Assembly (NCBI RefSeq): GCF_003033885.1
Contig: NZ_CP024081.1
Coordinates: forward strand, 5,040,393-5,104,392
Source: Pseudomonas rhizophila
Lineage (GTDB): Bacteria > Pseudomonadota > Gammaproteobacteria > Pseudomonadales > Pseudomonadaceae
Direction of reading: 5' to 3'
DNA: 64,000 bases
The notes under the pieces were generated by a model. That model saw only the letters and a program-made list of their open reading frames with translations, did not search any database and was not told the origin of the DNA. Below are positions 20,697-28,730 of this stretch, piece by piece. Both the position numbers and the translations under genes were made by a program. Within the stretch, counting starts at the first letter, position 1, and the number at the start of each line of letters is the position of its first letter.

Positions 20697-20892
20697 CCCG
20701 CAAGAGACAGGCCGGCTGTCAGGCCGCCTCGCGAGCAGGCTTTGCTCCCACAGGTCCGGCTCAACATGTCTGATGGGTGTACACCCGCAAAAAACAGGCC
20801 GACTGTCAGGCCGCCTCGCGAGCAAGCTTTGCTCCCACAGGTCCGATGGGTGTACACCCGCAAAAAACAGGCCGGCTGTCAGGCCGCCTCGC
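20697..20892. repeat. Degenerate tandem repeat with half-REPs
   Basis: Three consecutive units begin CCCGCAA(G/A)A(G/A)ACAGGCCG, continue with CTGTCAGGCCGCCTCG, and (units 1 and 2) a half-REP GCTTTGCTCCCACAGG, then GATGGGTGTACA. Unit 3 is truncated into the right arm. The ACAGGCCG-CTGTCAGG motif recurs at 21187-21202 and 21256-21276, and inverted near 20557-20571. Confidence 0.8.
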
Positions 20893-20900
20893 TTTTGATT

Positions 20901-21168
20901 TTGATCTGGGGCGCCCCGTTAACCACGCTGGCCGAACGCAGGTATTGTGGAGTGGGCACCTCGGCATGGATGCCGAGGTAGCCGCGCTGGGCCATGGATG
21001 GCCCTTCGCGGCGGGCCCACGGAGCAATGCCGGAGTGAGGGCATGCCGAGCCTAGGCGAGGCACCGAGTGGTGGGGCAAGAGCGTTTTGGTTACTTTTGC
21101 GCTCTTCAAAAGTGACCCGCCGTAAGGGCGGAACCATAAGTAGCCGTTACCGCAGAAACGGATATATA
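20901..21168. repeat. Right arm of a long inverted repeat
   Basis: Reverse-complement partner of 20274-20538. Its copy of the small hairpin (20958-20979, ACCTCGGCAT-GG and complement) differs from the left-arm copy at two base pairs, changed on both sides so that pairing is kept. Confidence 0.9.
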
Positions 21169-21204
21169 CCCAACCAACAAAACCCTGGCCGGCTGTCAGG
21201 CCGC

Positions 21205-21229
21205 CATCGCGAGCAGGCTCGCTCCCACA
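21205..21229. repeat. Single REP sequence
   Basis: One isolated inverted-orientation REP (ATCGCGAGCAGGCTCG...) between the long inverted repeat and thiO, flanked by the ACAGGCCGGCTGTCAGG-type motif. Nothing else is recognisable in 21169-21313. Confidence 0.85.
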
Positions 21230-21313
21230 GTTGGATCCGGGTACAACCGTGAGAGACAGGCCGGCTGTCAGGCCGCCTCGTCACCAAGCTCACCCCCAAG
21301 CCAAAGCCGAACC

Positions 21314-22414
21314 TTACAACCGCCCCGCCGGCGCATAAGGCGCAGGATCAATCACCGGCTCACGCCCCAACATCACATCAACAAACAACCGACACGACGC
21401 CGGAGCCAACACCAACCCATTGCGATAATGCCCACAGTTCAACCACAACCCCGAAAACCCCGGCACCTCACCAATATAGGGAATGCCCTCCGGCGATCCA
21501 GGCCGCAACCCGGCCCAATGCCCGACCACCTCGGCGTCCGCCAGCGCAGGAATCAGCTGCTGCGCCGACGCCTTCAGGCTATCGAGCGCAACATCGGTCG
21601 GGGTCTTGTCGAAGCCTTCGCGCTCCAGCGTACTGCCCACCAGAATATGCCCGTCGCGACGCGGAATCGCATAACGGCCCTTGGCCAGGACCATGCTCGA
21701 TAGAAAATCCGACGCACATTTGTACAGAATCATCTGGCCCTTGACCGGCTCGACCGGCAACTTCAGCCCCAGAGTCTTGAGCAGTTCACCGCTCCAGGCG
21801 CCCGCCGCCAGGACCACCTGATCGCCAAGGATCGGCCCCTCGGAGCTGTTAACCCCCACAATACGCCCACCGTCGCGGATGAACCCGCCGACCTCGCATT
21901 GCTCATGCAGCGTGACATTGGGTAGCGCCAGCAACGCAGCCTTGAGGGACTTCACCAACCGGGGATTGCGCACATTGGCCACATCGGCCATGTGGATCGC
22001 CCGGGAGAAACCCGCGCCCAGTACTGGCACCGCGTCATGGACAGCCGAGATTTCCACAGCCCGCAACGGGCGCCCTTCCCGCTCGGCCCAGGCCAGTGCT
22101 TCGGCCTGATCGTCCAGGTCCAGCCAATACAGACCGGTGACATGCACCTGCGGATCAACCCCCGTGGCCGCGAACAGACGCTGGGCCAGCTGTGGATAAA
22201 AGTCCTGCGACCAGTGGGCCAGTGCGGTGACCGCCGGGCTGTAGCGCCAGGGGTACAGCGGCGAAACAATACCGCCGCCGGCCCAGGACGATTCCTGGCC
22301 GACACTGGAGCGGTCCAGCAGCACCACGCGCTGCCCTTCGGACGCGAGATTGAACGCCGTCAGCAGGCCAATGACTCCGCCGCCGACAATCACCACTTGC
22401 TGTTGCCTGGTCAT
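21314..22414 (-). CDS. thiO: Glycine oxidase ThiO
   Basis: FAD-dependent amine oxidase that oxidises glycine to the imine used to build the thiazole ring of thiamine. It has 366 residues, a normal length, of the DAO family: N-terminal FAD motif VVIVGGGVIGLLTA, substrate-domain strands, and the C-terminal GLRPGSPEGIPYIGE plus WLNCGHYRNGLVLAP motifs. It is read on the same strand as pilE, 55 bp downstream, with a probable terminator between. The thiamine role is established for the family. Confidence 0.92.
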   Translation of the reverse strand: MTRQQQVVIVGGGVIGLLTAFNLASEGQRVVLLDRSSVGQESSWAGGGIVSPLYPWRYSPAVTALAHWSQDFYPQLAQRLFAATGVDPQVHVTGLYWLDLDDQAEALAWAEREGRPLRAVEISAVHDAVPVLGAGFSRAIHMADVANVRNPRLVKSLKAALLALPNVTLHEQCEVGGFIRDGGRIVGVNSSEGPILGDQVVLAAGAWSGELLKTLGLKLPVEPVKGQMILYKCASDFLSSMVLAKGRYAIPRRDGHILVGSTLEREGFDKTPTDVALDSLKASAQQLIPALADAEVVGHWAGLRPGSPEGIPYIGEVPGFSGLWLNCGHYRNGLVLAPASCRLFVDVMLGREPVIDPAPYAPAGRL

Positions 22415-22437
22415 GTTCTATTTCAACTCACAAGACA

Positions 22438-22457
22438 AAGGGCGCAGGACAGCGCCC
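22438..22457 (-). terminator. Probable terminator of the minor-pilin operon
   Basis: GGGCGC-TGTCCT-GCGCCC stem followed by TTTGTCTTG on the minus strand, 13 nt past the pilE stop. The T-run is weak, so partial read-through into thiO is possible. Confidence 0.5.
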
Positions 22458-22469
22458 GAAAAAATAAAC

Positions 22470-22871
22470 TCAGCGACCCCAGCAATCCTTGGCAGTCAGC
22501 CCGGCAGCAGCGTTGATGATGCTTCGCGCGCCCGTGTTGTTGATGGTGAAATCACCGCACTTGTCGGTGGCCATGGACGAGGCGCTGTTGCGCACGGCAG
22601 TCAGGGTGAAACTCTGATCCATGAGCGTCTGGGTAATGGTGTAGAAATCATTACCGCTGCTCAGCCCGGTCGCGTTGGTGTAGACATTGTTCTTGGAGTA
22701 ATGGCGCTCAAGAATCTGCGCCTGCTCCGATAGCAGCCCGGCGATTTCGGCCCTTCGGCCCTTTTTCATGTATTCGGTCAGGCTCGGATAGCCGACGGTG
22801 ATCACGATACCGATGATGGCGATCACGATCATGATTTCGATCAAGGTGAAACCCCGGTTGGATCTGCGCAT
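22470..22871 (-). CDS. pilE: Minor type IV pilin PilE
   Basis: Minor pilin of 133 residues. It has the prepilin leader MRRSNRG cleaved by PilD before FTLIEIMIVIAIIGIVI, the N-methylated hydrophobic helix with Glu5, and two C-terminal cysteines (TDKCGDF and KDCWGR) forming the pilin disulfide loop. GAGATAAGG precedes ATG 22871. It lies 10 nt after pilY1, last in the fimU-to-pilE operon. In P. aeruginosa PilE links the minor-pilin tip complex to the shaft. Confidence 0.93.
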   Translation of the reverse strand: MRRSNRGFTLIEIMIVIAIIGIVITVGYPSLTEYMKKGRRAEIAGLLSEQAQILERHYSKNNVYTNATGLSSGNDFYTITQTLMDQSFTLTAVRNSASSMATDKCGDFTINNTGARSIINAAAGLTAKDCWGR

Positions 22872-22881
22872 ACCTTATCTC

Positions 22882-25800
22882 TCATTGTATTTGCCGCCAC
22901 ATGATGCGGCGGCTGCCGCCGACGGATTTCCCCAGCAGGTCGGTGATACCGCCACCGGAGTCGTTCACGATCATGTTGGTGGCCCCGTTGGCACTGACGA
23001 CAGCGCTCAAGGTCGGGATCCCGCCCGTGAAAATCACTCCGCTGGAGACCGTGTCGAGGCTGTTGAGCATGCCGTCACCGTTGGTGTCGAGCACCGCGTA
23101 GTTGAGCATCTTACCGTTGAACGCATCCACCTCGATCAGTTTGCCAGTACCAAAGCTGGCGCAGGGATCGGTGGTGTCCACCGCGGCCGTGGTGAAAACC
23201 ACGCGCCCGAGCACCAGACTGGCCGGGTTGATCACCCGTTCCCCAGTCAATGCGTTGTTGTACACCAAGGGCAGATACCAGCCATTTTTTGCAGGATACG
23301 TCACGTCGGTCTGGCTGGTCGTCACGAATTGCCCAGTGCTGCCTGAGAACACCCCGGTGATCGACTGGGCTTGCAGGCTCGAAACCGGGATTTGTCCGGT
23401 ACCGCCGACGGCGTCCCAGATCGAATAGAACCCCTGCAGATCCTTATTGAGCTTGTCCACCGCTTCGTTGAATTTGCCCGTGCCGAAAAAAACCTGGGTC
23501 CCGCCTTGAGGGTTTTCCGCCAGCAACGGCTGGACGGTGATGGGCTGGGTTGCACCACCGGGCGCGGTGAACAACGGCTGCCCGGCAAACGCAACGCCCC
23601 AGGCGGTGGGGGAAGTGCCGCTGAGGTCGAATTTCCACATCCGCCCTTTCAAATCGCCACCGTACGCGGCCTGCACCACGTTCTGGGAATTGACCCGAAG
23701 CTTGACCGACGACAGGCCGTTACCCGTCTCGCTGTTATTGACCGTGATTTTCCTGATCAGCGAGCCATCACGGATATCCACCACATACAGCGCCGCTACG
23801 CCGGTGTTGCTGCCATAGCCATTGGCGATGAACGCGGCCCAGCGACCATCGGCCAGGCGCGCGACTTCGGGACGCGCATAGGCGTAGCCCAGGTCATTGA
23901 AGGCGTTGGCCGTATTGGCGACGGTCGGTGCGCTGATTTCCCACAACGCCCGGAGCGCATTGCCTGCCGCTGCGTCGAACAATTGCACCGCATAGAACGC
24001 TTTGCCCCCGGCTCCGGTCCCGCCCAGGGCAACGGTCTTCCAGGCATTGCCCAATTGCGCATCGAATACGCCGATCTGCCCATCCACCAGGAACTTGTGA
24101 CTCACGCCGTTGATGTAATTGGTGTCAGCGATGTCCCGCAACGAGGGCAGGACGCTCGAGGGCATATAAGCGTAACGCCGCGTGCCGTTTGCGCTGTTGA
24201 TGACGCTGAAGAAACCATCGTTGGCATTCACCACGAGATTGGCGTTCATGTTCGCCGCCTTGGTTGCCAGGTAAGTGCTGTAGCTGGTGTCGTTCAGCAG
24301 GTCCGAGGCGGTCTGGTCGTTCGGCGAGGCCAGGAGCAGTGGCGAGTTGATAATGTCCCCCAGCAACGCGCTGCGCACCTTCAACCCGGTTTTATTGACA
24401 CCTTTGCTCCATTCCACCAGATCGCTGCCGGTGATCCCCGTGGGCAGGCCCTGGCTGAGGCTGGTTTGCTGGGCCGGTGAAAAGTTGCCGTAGGCCAAGG
24501 TTACCGGCGTGTTGGTCGCGGTGTTCCAGGACTGATAGGTCGGTGCCGTGGCACCCGGCACGATGCTGGTGTTGGTGGTCCATTGCACGGCCGCCGTATC
24601 GACCGTCCCCGCCGAGGTAAAACCGAATGCGCGGATGGTGCCTCGCCAGTCCTTGGGGTCATAGGTGGTCTGGTAATAGCTGGAGGTGGTGGACAACGTT
24701 GCACCGTTGGTGGTGCCGCCGCCCCCCGATCCGGCCTTGGAGGTGATGTCACTCAAGGCCGATGACAAGGCCGAGTTCAGGCCTTCGCTGTCGGACGCTG
24801 GATAATATTTACCCGCGCCGTAGCGAGCGGCGTCGGACAGCATCGTATTGGTGACGGCAAAACCCACGGTGTAGGTATTGAGGTACTGCCGGGGAAAATC
24901 CGTGGCATTCCAGCTCTGGCCAGTGACGTCGGTGCCGGTGGAACGCATGTCGATGTCGAAAGCGAACTTGGCGATATCGTCCAGATAAAGCGTATCGCCC
25001 TCAGCGTCACCGTTGCGGTCAGCACCATCGTTGGTACTGATGCCATCCCAGTTCGGCAGACGGGATCCGCCTAACGGATCGTTGGTGGGAAAGGTACGGT
25101 CGTAGGTGGGCAAGCCGTCGGTGATCACCACACCGAAATTCTTCTGGCACCGGTACTGGATCGGGCTGGTGTAGGTGCTGGGGCTATTGTTGTGGTACGG
25201 CGCCATGCCCCTGAAATAACGGGTGACCTCGTAATAGCTCTCGGCCAATGGCGTATTGGCGACCGCGCCCAGACCGTTGATGGCGTTGATCAGGGCACTG
25301 TAGTTGGCGTTGGCCTGGGTCTGGGTCACGCTGCCGCTGACGGGTGACAGATCGCTGATGACACGGGCGATGTAGCCTCCCGGGCCGGAGTTGCTGAAGT
25401 TGGGAGGATTGAAGGTGGCAAGCCCGATGCGCAAGGCACGGTTGTTGGCGACCAAGTCGTTGGAGACATCCCGTGCCACGTTGATTCGATAATCCCTGGG
25501 GATTGAGCCATTGGTGTAGTCCCGGTTCGAGCCGTTGGCCAGGGTTACCAGATACGCCAGGTACTTGGCGGTGTAGCGTGTATCGCCCCCACCCACCGGG
25601 TCTGGCAGCCGCAGACAGATCCGACCAAGGCCGGGCCGGTAGAAACCGTACCAGCCAGACGAGCAACCGCCCCGCAACAGGCTCATTAACAGAATGTTCG
25701 AGTCATCCAGATCCAGTTCATACCTATCGTTGCAATTGCTACTGGCGCTGCATGCATAAGTGCGCGTTTGCGTCACCGTCGGATCAAACCCCGACGCCCA

Positions 25801-25983
25801 AATGATGTTGTTCATACTCCCCGAGTCATCGATCAGCAGCATCACGTTGGGCGTGACTGCGGCGGCACTCAGCAACGGCGAATCCGAAGGCGTGAAAGCA
25901 TAGGCCGGTGCAGCCAGGTACAGGCTGAGCAGCACACCCCACAACGCCTGCTTCCAATCGCGACGCACCTTAATATTTCGCAT
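22882..25983 (-). CDS. pilY1: Type IV pilus tip adhesin / biogenesis factor PilY1
   Basis: Large secreted pilus-tip protein of 1033 residues: signal peptide cleaved near AYA-29, a von Willebrand A-like domain with a MIDAS motif D52-x-S54-x-S56 (IDDSGSM), and a C-terminal beta-propeller with an EF-hand-like Ca site DTNGDGMLNSLD (about 966-977). It is shorter than P. aeruginosa PilY1 (about 1160, from memory). The start overlaps the end of pilX by 14 nt, with GGAGAG before ATG 25983. It primes pilus assembly and acts in surface sensing. Confidence 0.95.
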   Translation of the reverse strand: MRNIKVRRDWKQALWGVLLSLYLAAPAYAFTPSDSPLLSAAAVTPNVMLLIDDSGSMNNIIWASGFDPTVTQTRTYACSASSNCNDRYELDLDDSNILLMSLLRGGCSSGWYGFYRPGLGRICLRLPDPVGGGDTRYTAKYLAYLVTLANGSNRDYTNGSIPRDYRINVARDVSNDLVANNRALRIGLATFNPPNFSNSGPGGYIARVISDLSPVSGSVTQTQANANYSALINAINGLGAVANTPLAESYYEVTRYFRGMAPYHNNSPSTYTSPIQYRCQKNFGVVITDGLPTYDRTFPTNDPLGGSRLPNWDGISTNDGADRNGDAEGDTLYLDDIAKFAFDIDMRSTGTDVTGQSWNATDFPRQYLNTYTVGFAVTNTMLSDAARYGAGKYYPASDSEGLNSALSSALSDITSKAGSGGGGTTNGATLSTTSSYYQTTYDPKDWRGTIRAFGFTSAGTVDTAAVQWTTNTSIVPGATAPTYQSWNTATNTPVTLAYGNFSPAQQTSLSQGLPTGITGSDLVEWSKGVNKTGLKVRSALLGDIINSPLLLASPNDQTASDLLNDTSYSTYLATKAANMNANLVVNANDGFFSVINSANGTRRYAYMPSSVLPSLRDIADTNYINGVSHKFLVDGQIGVFDAQLGNAWKTVALGGTGAGGKAFYAVQLFDAAAGNALRALWEISAPTVANTANAFNDLGYAYARPEVARLADGRWAAFIANGYGSNTGVAALYVVDIRDGSLIRKITVNNSETGNGLSSVKLRVNSQNVVQAAYGGDLKGRMWKFDLSGTSPTAWGVAFAGQPLFTAPGGATQPITVQPLLAENPQGGTQVFFGTGKFNEAVDKLNKDLQGFYSIWDAVGGTGQIPVSSLQAQSITGVFSGSTGQFVTTSQTDVTYPAKNGWYLPLVYNNALTGERVINPASLVLGRVVFTTAAVDTTDPCASFGTGKLIEVDAFNGKMLNYAVLDTNGDGMLNSLDTVSSGVIFTGGIPTLSAVVSANGATNMIVNDSGGGITDLLGKSVGGSRRIMWRQIQ

Positions 25984-26449
25984 AGATGCTCTCCACGACG
26001 CTGCGCTGGTTATTTCCCACCACGGCCACCGCCGTGATCCGGTACAGCGTCGCCGACGTATTGATCGGCACGTTGACCGCCGTCAGCGTGGTGCCCAGAT
26101 TCTGCACGCCATAGAACCCGCCAGGGACGGCGATCCAGGTCACCCCCGACGATGAATTGCGCCCGGCCGTCGTGAGGGTTGCCGATTCAGCCGGCGGCGC
26201 ACACTGGGTCGCGGTGGTACACACCGGCAGGGAGTAGGCCTCGGCCTGTACCGCGCTTTCACCAACCCGCAGCGCTGCCTCGGCCAACTGGAAGGACTGG
26301 TTGCGTAGCATGACGCTACTGGTCATTTTTTCCTGAAGGGTGGCGCTCTGCATCGACGACAGGCCGATCAGCGTCAGGAGCAGCAGGAAAACCAGGCTGA
26401 CCAGCAATGCCATACCGCGCTGGCGATGCTTGATGGGCGTTGAATTCAT
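25970..26449 (-). CDS. pilX: Minor type IV pilin PilX
   Basis: Minor pilin of 159 residues with a long positively charged leader (MNSTPIKHRQRG) cleaved before MALLVSLVFLLLLTLIGLSS. Further downstream are NQSFQLAEAALR, typical of PilX N-terminal domains, and a cysteine pair (VCTTATQCAPP). It helps form the priming tip with PilV, PilW, FimU and PilY1. GAGGG lies before ATG 26449; 9 nt separate it from pilW and it overlaps pilY1. Confidence 0.92.
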   Translation of the reverse strand: MNSTPIKHRQRGMALLVSLVFLLLLTLIGLSSMQSATLQEKMTSSVMLRNQSFQLAEAALRVGESAVQAEAYSLPVCTTATQCAPPAESATLTTAGRNSSSGVTWIAVPGGFYGVQNLGTTLTAVNVPINTSATLYRITAVAVVGNNQRSVVESIYAKY

Positions 26450-26458
26450 CAGTCGCCC

Positions 26459-27172
26459 TCACAGAAGCCGGTTGCGCAAAGCGGCAACCACGTTGAAGGT
26501 CTGCTCACGCACGTTGTTCTTCGGATCAAAGAGCGTGAGGGTCAGGCGCACGCTGCGGATCAGGGCCGGATTGCTCGGGTTGCGGCTGTAGCTCGATGCC
26601 GCGATGTCTGTCGCGCTGCTGGCCACCCCAAATGTCACATCGAATGCCCGGACGTTATCCACCAGCACCGCCTGGGTCGGGTTGCCAGCCCCGGTGCCCA
26701 TCAACAACTGGTTATTGCTGAAACTGTAGACCAGCCGCCGTATCGGAAACGCCATTTGCCCGGCCGCCGGTAGCCGCGCCCCGGTATAGGCGGTCGCCGT
26801 GTTACGACAATCCGAGATGACGGTCCAGGTCGGCACGCCGCCGCTGTTGCCGACATCTGTCGTCACCAGGGTCAGCTTCAGATTGGCATTGTCCCAACTG
26901 ATCGGCGTGACCTTGCTGGCATTGAAATCCCCCGCCGAGGACGCGTCGAGGACGGTCTCCAGGCAACCGAACATGCCCACCATGCGAAGCTCCTGGACCA
27001 TCTTGCTCAGAGCGAACCGCGCATCCTCCTGCATCACCGCCGCCGCGCCCTGGCTGACGTAGGTGTTTTTGGCGGCGATGAAAATCTGCACCACACCCAG
27101 CACGACAATCAGGCTGAGCACCAAAGCGATCATCAGCTCAATCAGGCCGAATCCCCGGCAATGCCTGTTCAT
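26459..27172 (-). CDS. pilW: Minor type IV pilin PilW
   Basis: Minor pilin of 237 residues. Leader MNRHCRG is cleaved before FGLIELMIALVLSLIVVLGVV; the QEDARFALSKMVQELRMVG segment after the hydrophobic helix is typical of PilW. ATG 27172 overlaps the pilV stop (ATGA). The frame runs open upstream inside pilV, but that extension lacks a pilin leader. Part of the tip priming complex. Confidence 0.92.
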   Translation of the reverse strand: MNRHCRGFGLIELMIALVLSLIVVLGVVQIFIAAKNTYVSQGAAAVMQEDARFALSKMVQELRMVGMFGCLETVLDASSAGDFNASKVTPISWDNANLKLTLVTTDVGNSGGVPTWTVISDCRNTATAYTGARLPAAGQMAFPIRRLVYSFSNNQLLMGTGAGNPTQAVLVDNVRAFDVTFGVASSATDIAASSYSRNPSNPALIRSVRLTLTLFDPKNNVREQTFNVVAALRNRLL

Positions 27173-27630
27173 GGCGTCGCCCCGGGTGGGTCGACGGCGA
27201 CGCGACTGGTCAGCACGAAACTGCGGCGAGCCTCGGCGGCGTTGGTCGTGTTGGCGGCCCGGGCGTCGTCCCAAGAGATGGTAATGGTGTAGACCCGCTG
27301 GTGCAGCGCAACAGTGCCGGTGGCCGTGGCGCCGCCGAAGCTGACGATGTTGGTCTTGAAATCGTAGAGATCCTGGTCCCGGGCTACGTTGAGATTGGGT
27401 GAACTGGGCGGCGTGACCGTGTAATCGGCGCCGGAGTTGGCGCGAATGCGGTCGAGCATGTCGTAGGCGATGAAGCTGGCCTGGCTGGTCATGCGCGAGC
27501 TGTCGGTATATTTGAGGGCATTGAGCTGAACCATCGCCGCTCCCAGCAAGCCCACGCCAAGAATCAGCACCGCCACCAGCACCTCGATCAGTGTCATGCC
27601 ATCCTGTGCCTGTTTACTGCAACCCTTCAT
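27169..27630 (-). CDS. pilV: Minor type IV pilin PilV
   Basis: Minor pilin of 153 residues. The leader MKGCSKQAQDG is followed by MTLIEVLVAVLILGVGLLGAA, with Glu5 and the hydrophobic helix, then the AYDMLDRIRAN segment typical of PilV. ATG 27630 overlaps the fimU stop (ATGA), and its own stop overlaps pilW in the same way. A codon at 27669 would add 13 residues and overlap fimU more, so it is less likely. Confidence 0.92.
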   Translation of the reverse strand: MKGCSKQAQDGMTLIEVLVAVLILGVGLLGAAMVQLNALKYTDSSRMTSQASFIAYDMLDRIRANSGADYTVTPPSSPNLNVARDQDLYDFKTNIVSFGGATATGTVALHQRVYTITISWDDARAANTTNAAEARRSFVLTSRVAVDPPGATP

Positions 27631-28100
27631 CCGCAACTTCCACCCAATACGATTCGTCCATTGAGGCAAACACTCAGTGTCCTGCTCTGCGCCCCCCTTA
27701 CATAATTGAAAGTCACCGGCGTGGCCGGTGCCGACAACCCGCCGAGGTTGTTGAAATCAATGCTGGTCACGTCTGAGGTTAGCGTCAGAGTCGCGCCGCT
27801 GCTCATCGCTGGAACAACCCGCAATACATTGGGCTCAGCGCCAGTACTGTCATACACCGTCAGCTCGCTGCTCCATACGCTGCCCTGGACCGTGGGGCGA
27901 ATCCGTGTGGTGACACCACGGTCGATCGCCGTCATCCGGGCGAAGTTCAGTGCCCGGCGCAGGTCGCCAATATCGGTATCGGCCTTGGTGCCCTGCACCG
28001 AACCGGTAAGGGCCGGTACCGCCAGGGTGATCAGGAGCAGCAGCACGCCAAGGGCGACCAGCACCTCAATCAGCGTGAAACCTTTTGTACGAAGATCCAT
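27627..28100 (-). CDS. fimU: Minor pilin FimU (GspH/FimT family)
   Basis: GspH/FimT-type pseudopilin of 157 residues, with leader MDLRTKG then FTLIEVLVALGVLLLLITLA, the LRRALNFARMTAIDRG motif characteristic of the family, and a C-terminal CLNGRIVLGGSCG. First gene of the fimU-pilV-pilW-pilX-pilY1-pilE operon, so I assign FimU rather than FimT; the divergent paralog at 28215 is then FimT. The two are related and the names could be exchanged. Confidence 0.85.
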   Translation of the reverse strand: MDLRTKGFTLIEVLVALGVLLLLITLAVPALTGSVQGTKADTDIGDLRRALNFARMTAIDRGVTTRIRPTVQGSVWSSELTVYDSTGAEPNVLRVVPAMSSGATLTLTSDVTSIDFNNLGGLSAPATPVTFNYVRGAQSRTLSVCLNGRIVLGGSCG

Positions 28101-28121
28101 CGATGCCCTCCGTCGCCATTG

Positions 28122-28150
28122 GCTATACCTGCTTCTACACGCTAGAACAA
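28122..28150 (-). promoter_or_regulatory. Candidate promoter of the minor-pilin operon
   Basis: On the minus strand TTGTTC (28145-28150), 17-bp spacer, TATAGC (28122-28127), 22 bp upstream of fimU. Only a moderate consensus match; in P. aeruginosa this operon is AlgR-controlled, but I cannot identify an AlgR site with confidence. Confidence 0.4.
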
Positions 28151-28156
28151 ACGACT

Positions 28157-28184
28157 GCCTGTGGCGAGGGAGCTTGCTCCCTCT
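28157..28184. repeat. Variant REP-like palindrome (GTGGCGAGGGAGC type)
   Basis: GTGGCGAGGGAGCTTGCTCC palindrome between divergent fimU and fimT. It belongs to a repeat family distinct from the GTGGGAGCGAGC copies; a related hairpin lies at 59745-59771. Confidence 0.65.
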
Positions 28185-28214
28185 CTACAACAAGCTCTCC
28201 AGGGAGGAGACGTC

Positions 28215-28730
28215 ATGTATCAACAGGGCTTTAGCCTGATCGAACTGCTCATGGGACTGGCGATTGCCGCGATTGTTCTGCCGTGGGCCGGTTCCGGATA
28301 CAAAGCCCTGGTGGAATCCACTGACCGCGACGACGCCGCACGGCTGCTGGCCAGCGGTCTGCGCAGCGCCCGCAGCGAAGCAATCACGCGCAATCGGACA
28401 GTGACGATTCAAGGAATAGACAACGATTGGAGCCTGGGCTGGCAAATCATGCTGGACGGCGATGACCAGCCACTGCTGACGCAGCACAGCCGCCATGCTC
28501 GAATCATTGGCAACGGGCCGGTAAAACACTCGGTGAGATTCGCAAGCCAGGGGGAGCCGCTCCTGCCCAGCGGCGCATTTCAGGCGGGAACGTTACACGT
28601 TTGTGCACACCATAAGCCGGTCAGTCACCACCAGGTGGTCCTGTCGCGCAGCGGCCGCGTCAGCCTGCGCAGCGAGAAAACCGAGCAGGCCTTGTGCGAA
28701 ATGGACTCAAAGCAAGGAGCGCACGCGTAG
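28215..28730 (+). CDS. fimT: Type IV pilus pseudopilin FimT
   Basis: GspH/FimT family protein of 171 residues: very short leader MYQQG before [21 protein letters not shown], then [25 protein letters not shown], the family signature after the helix. Two cysteines (VCAHH and LCEMD) could form the C-terminal loop. GGAGGAG lies before ATG 28215. Related FimT proteins have been linked to DNA binding in natural transformation. The 3' end overlaps the convergent ispH gene by 24 nt. Confidence 0.88.
   Translation: MYQQGFSLIELLMGLAIAAIVLPWAGSGYKALVESTDRDDAARLLASGLRSARSEAITRNRTVTIQGIDNDWSLGWQIMLDGDDQPLLTQHSRHARIIGNGPVKHSVRFASQGEPLLPSGAFQAGTLHVCAHHKPVSHHQVVLSRSGRVSLRSEKTEQALCEMDSKQGAHA

Noticed and set aside
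20265..20981. Several 70-240 codon frames across the repeat island on both strands
   Set aside because: They run through REP and inverted-repeat DNA, are Arg/Pro/Gly-rich and mirror each other between the arms; repeat-derived.
20274..21168. Insertion sequence with terminal inverted repeats
   Set aside because: No transposase ORF, no target-site duplication that I could identify, and arms far longer than usual IS ends; listed as a repeat instead.
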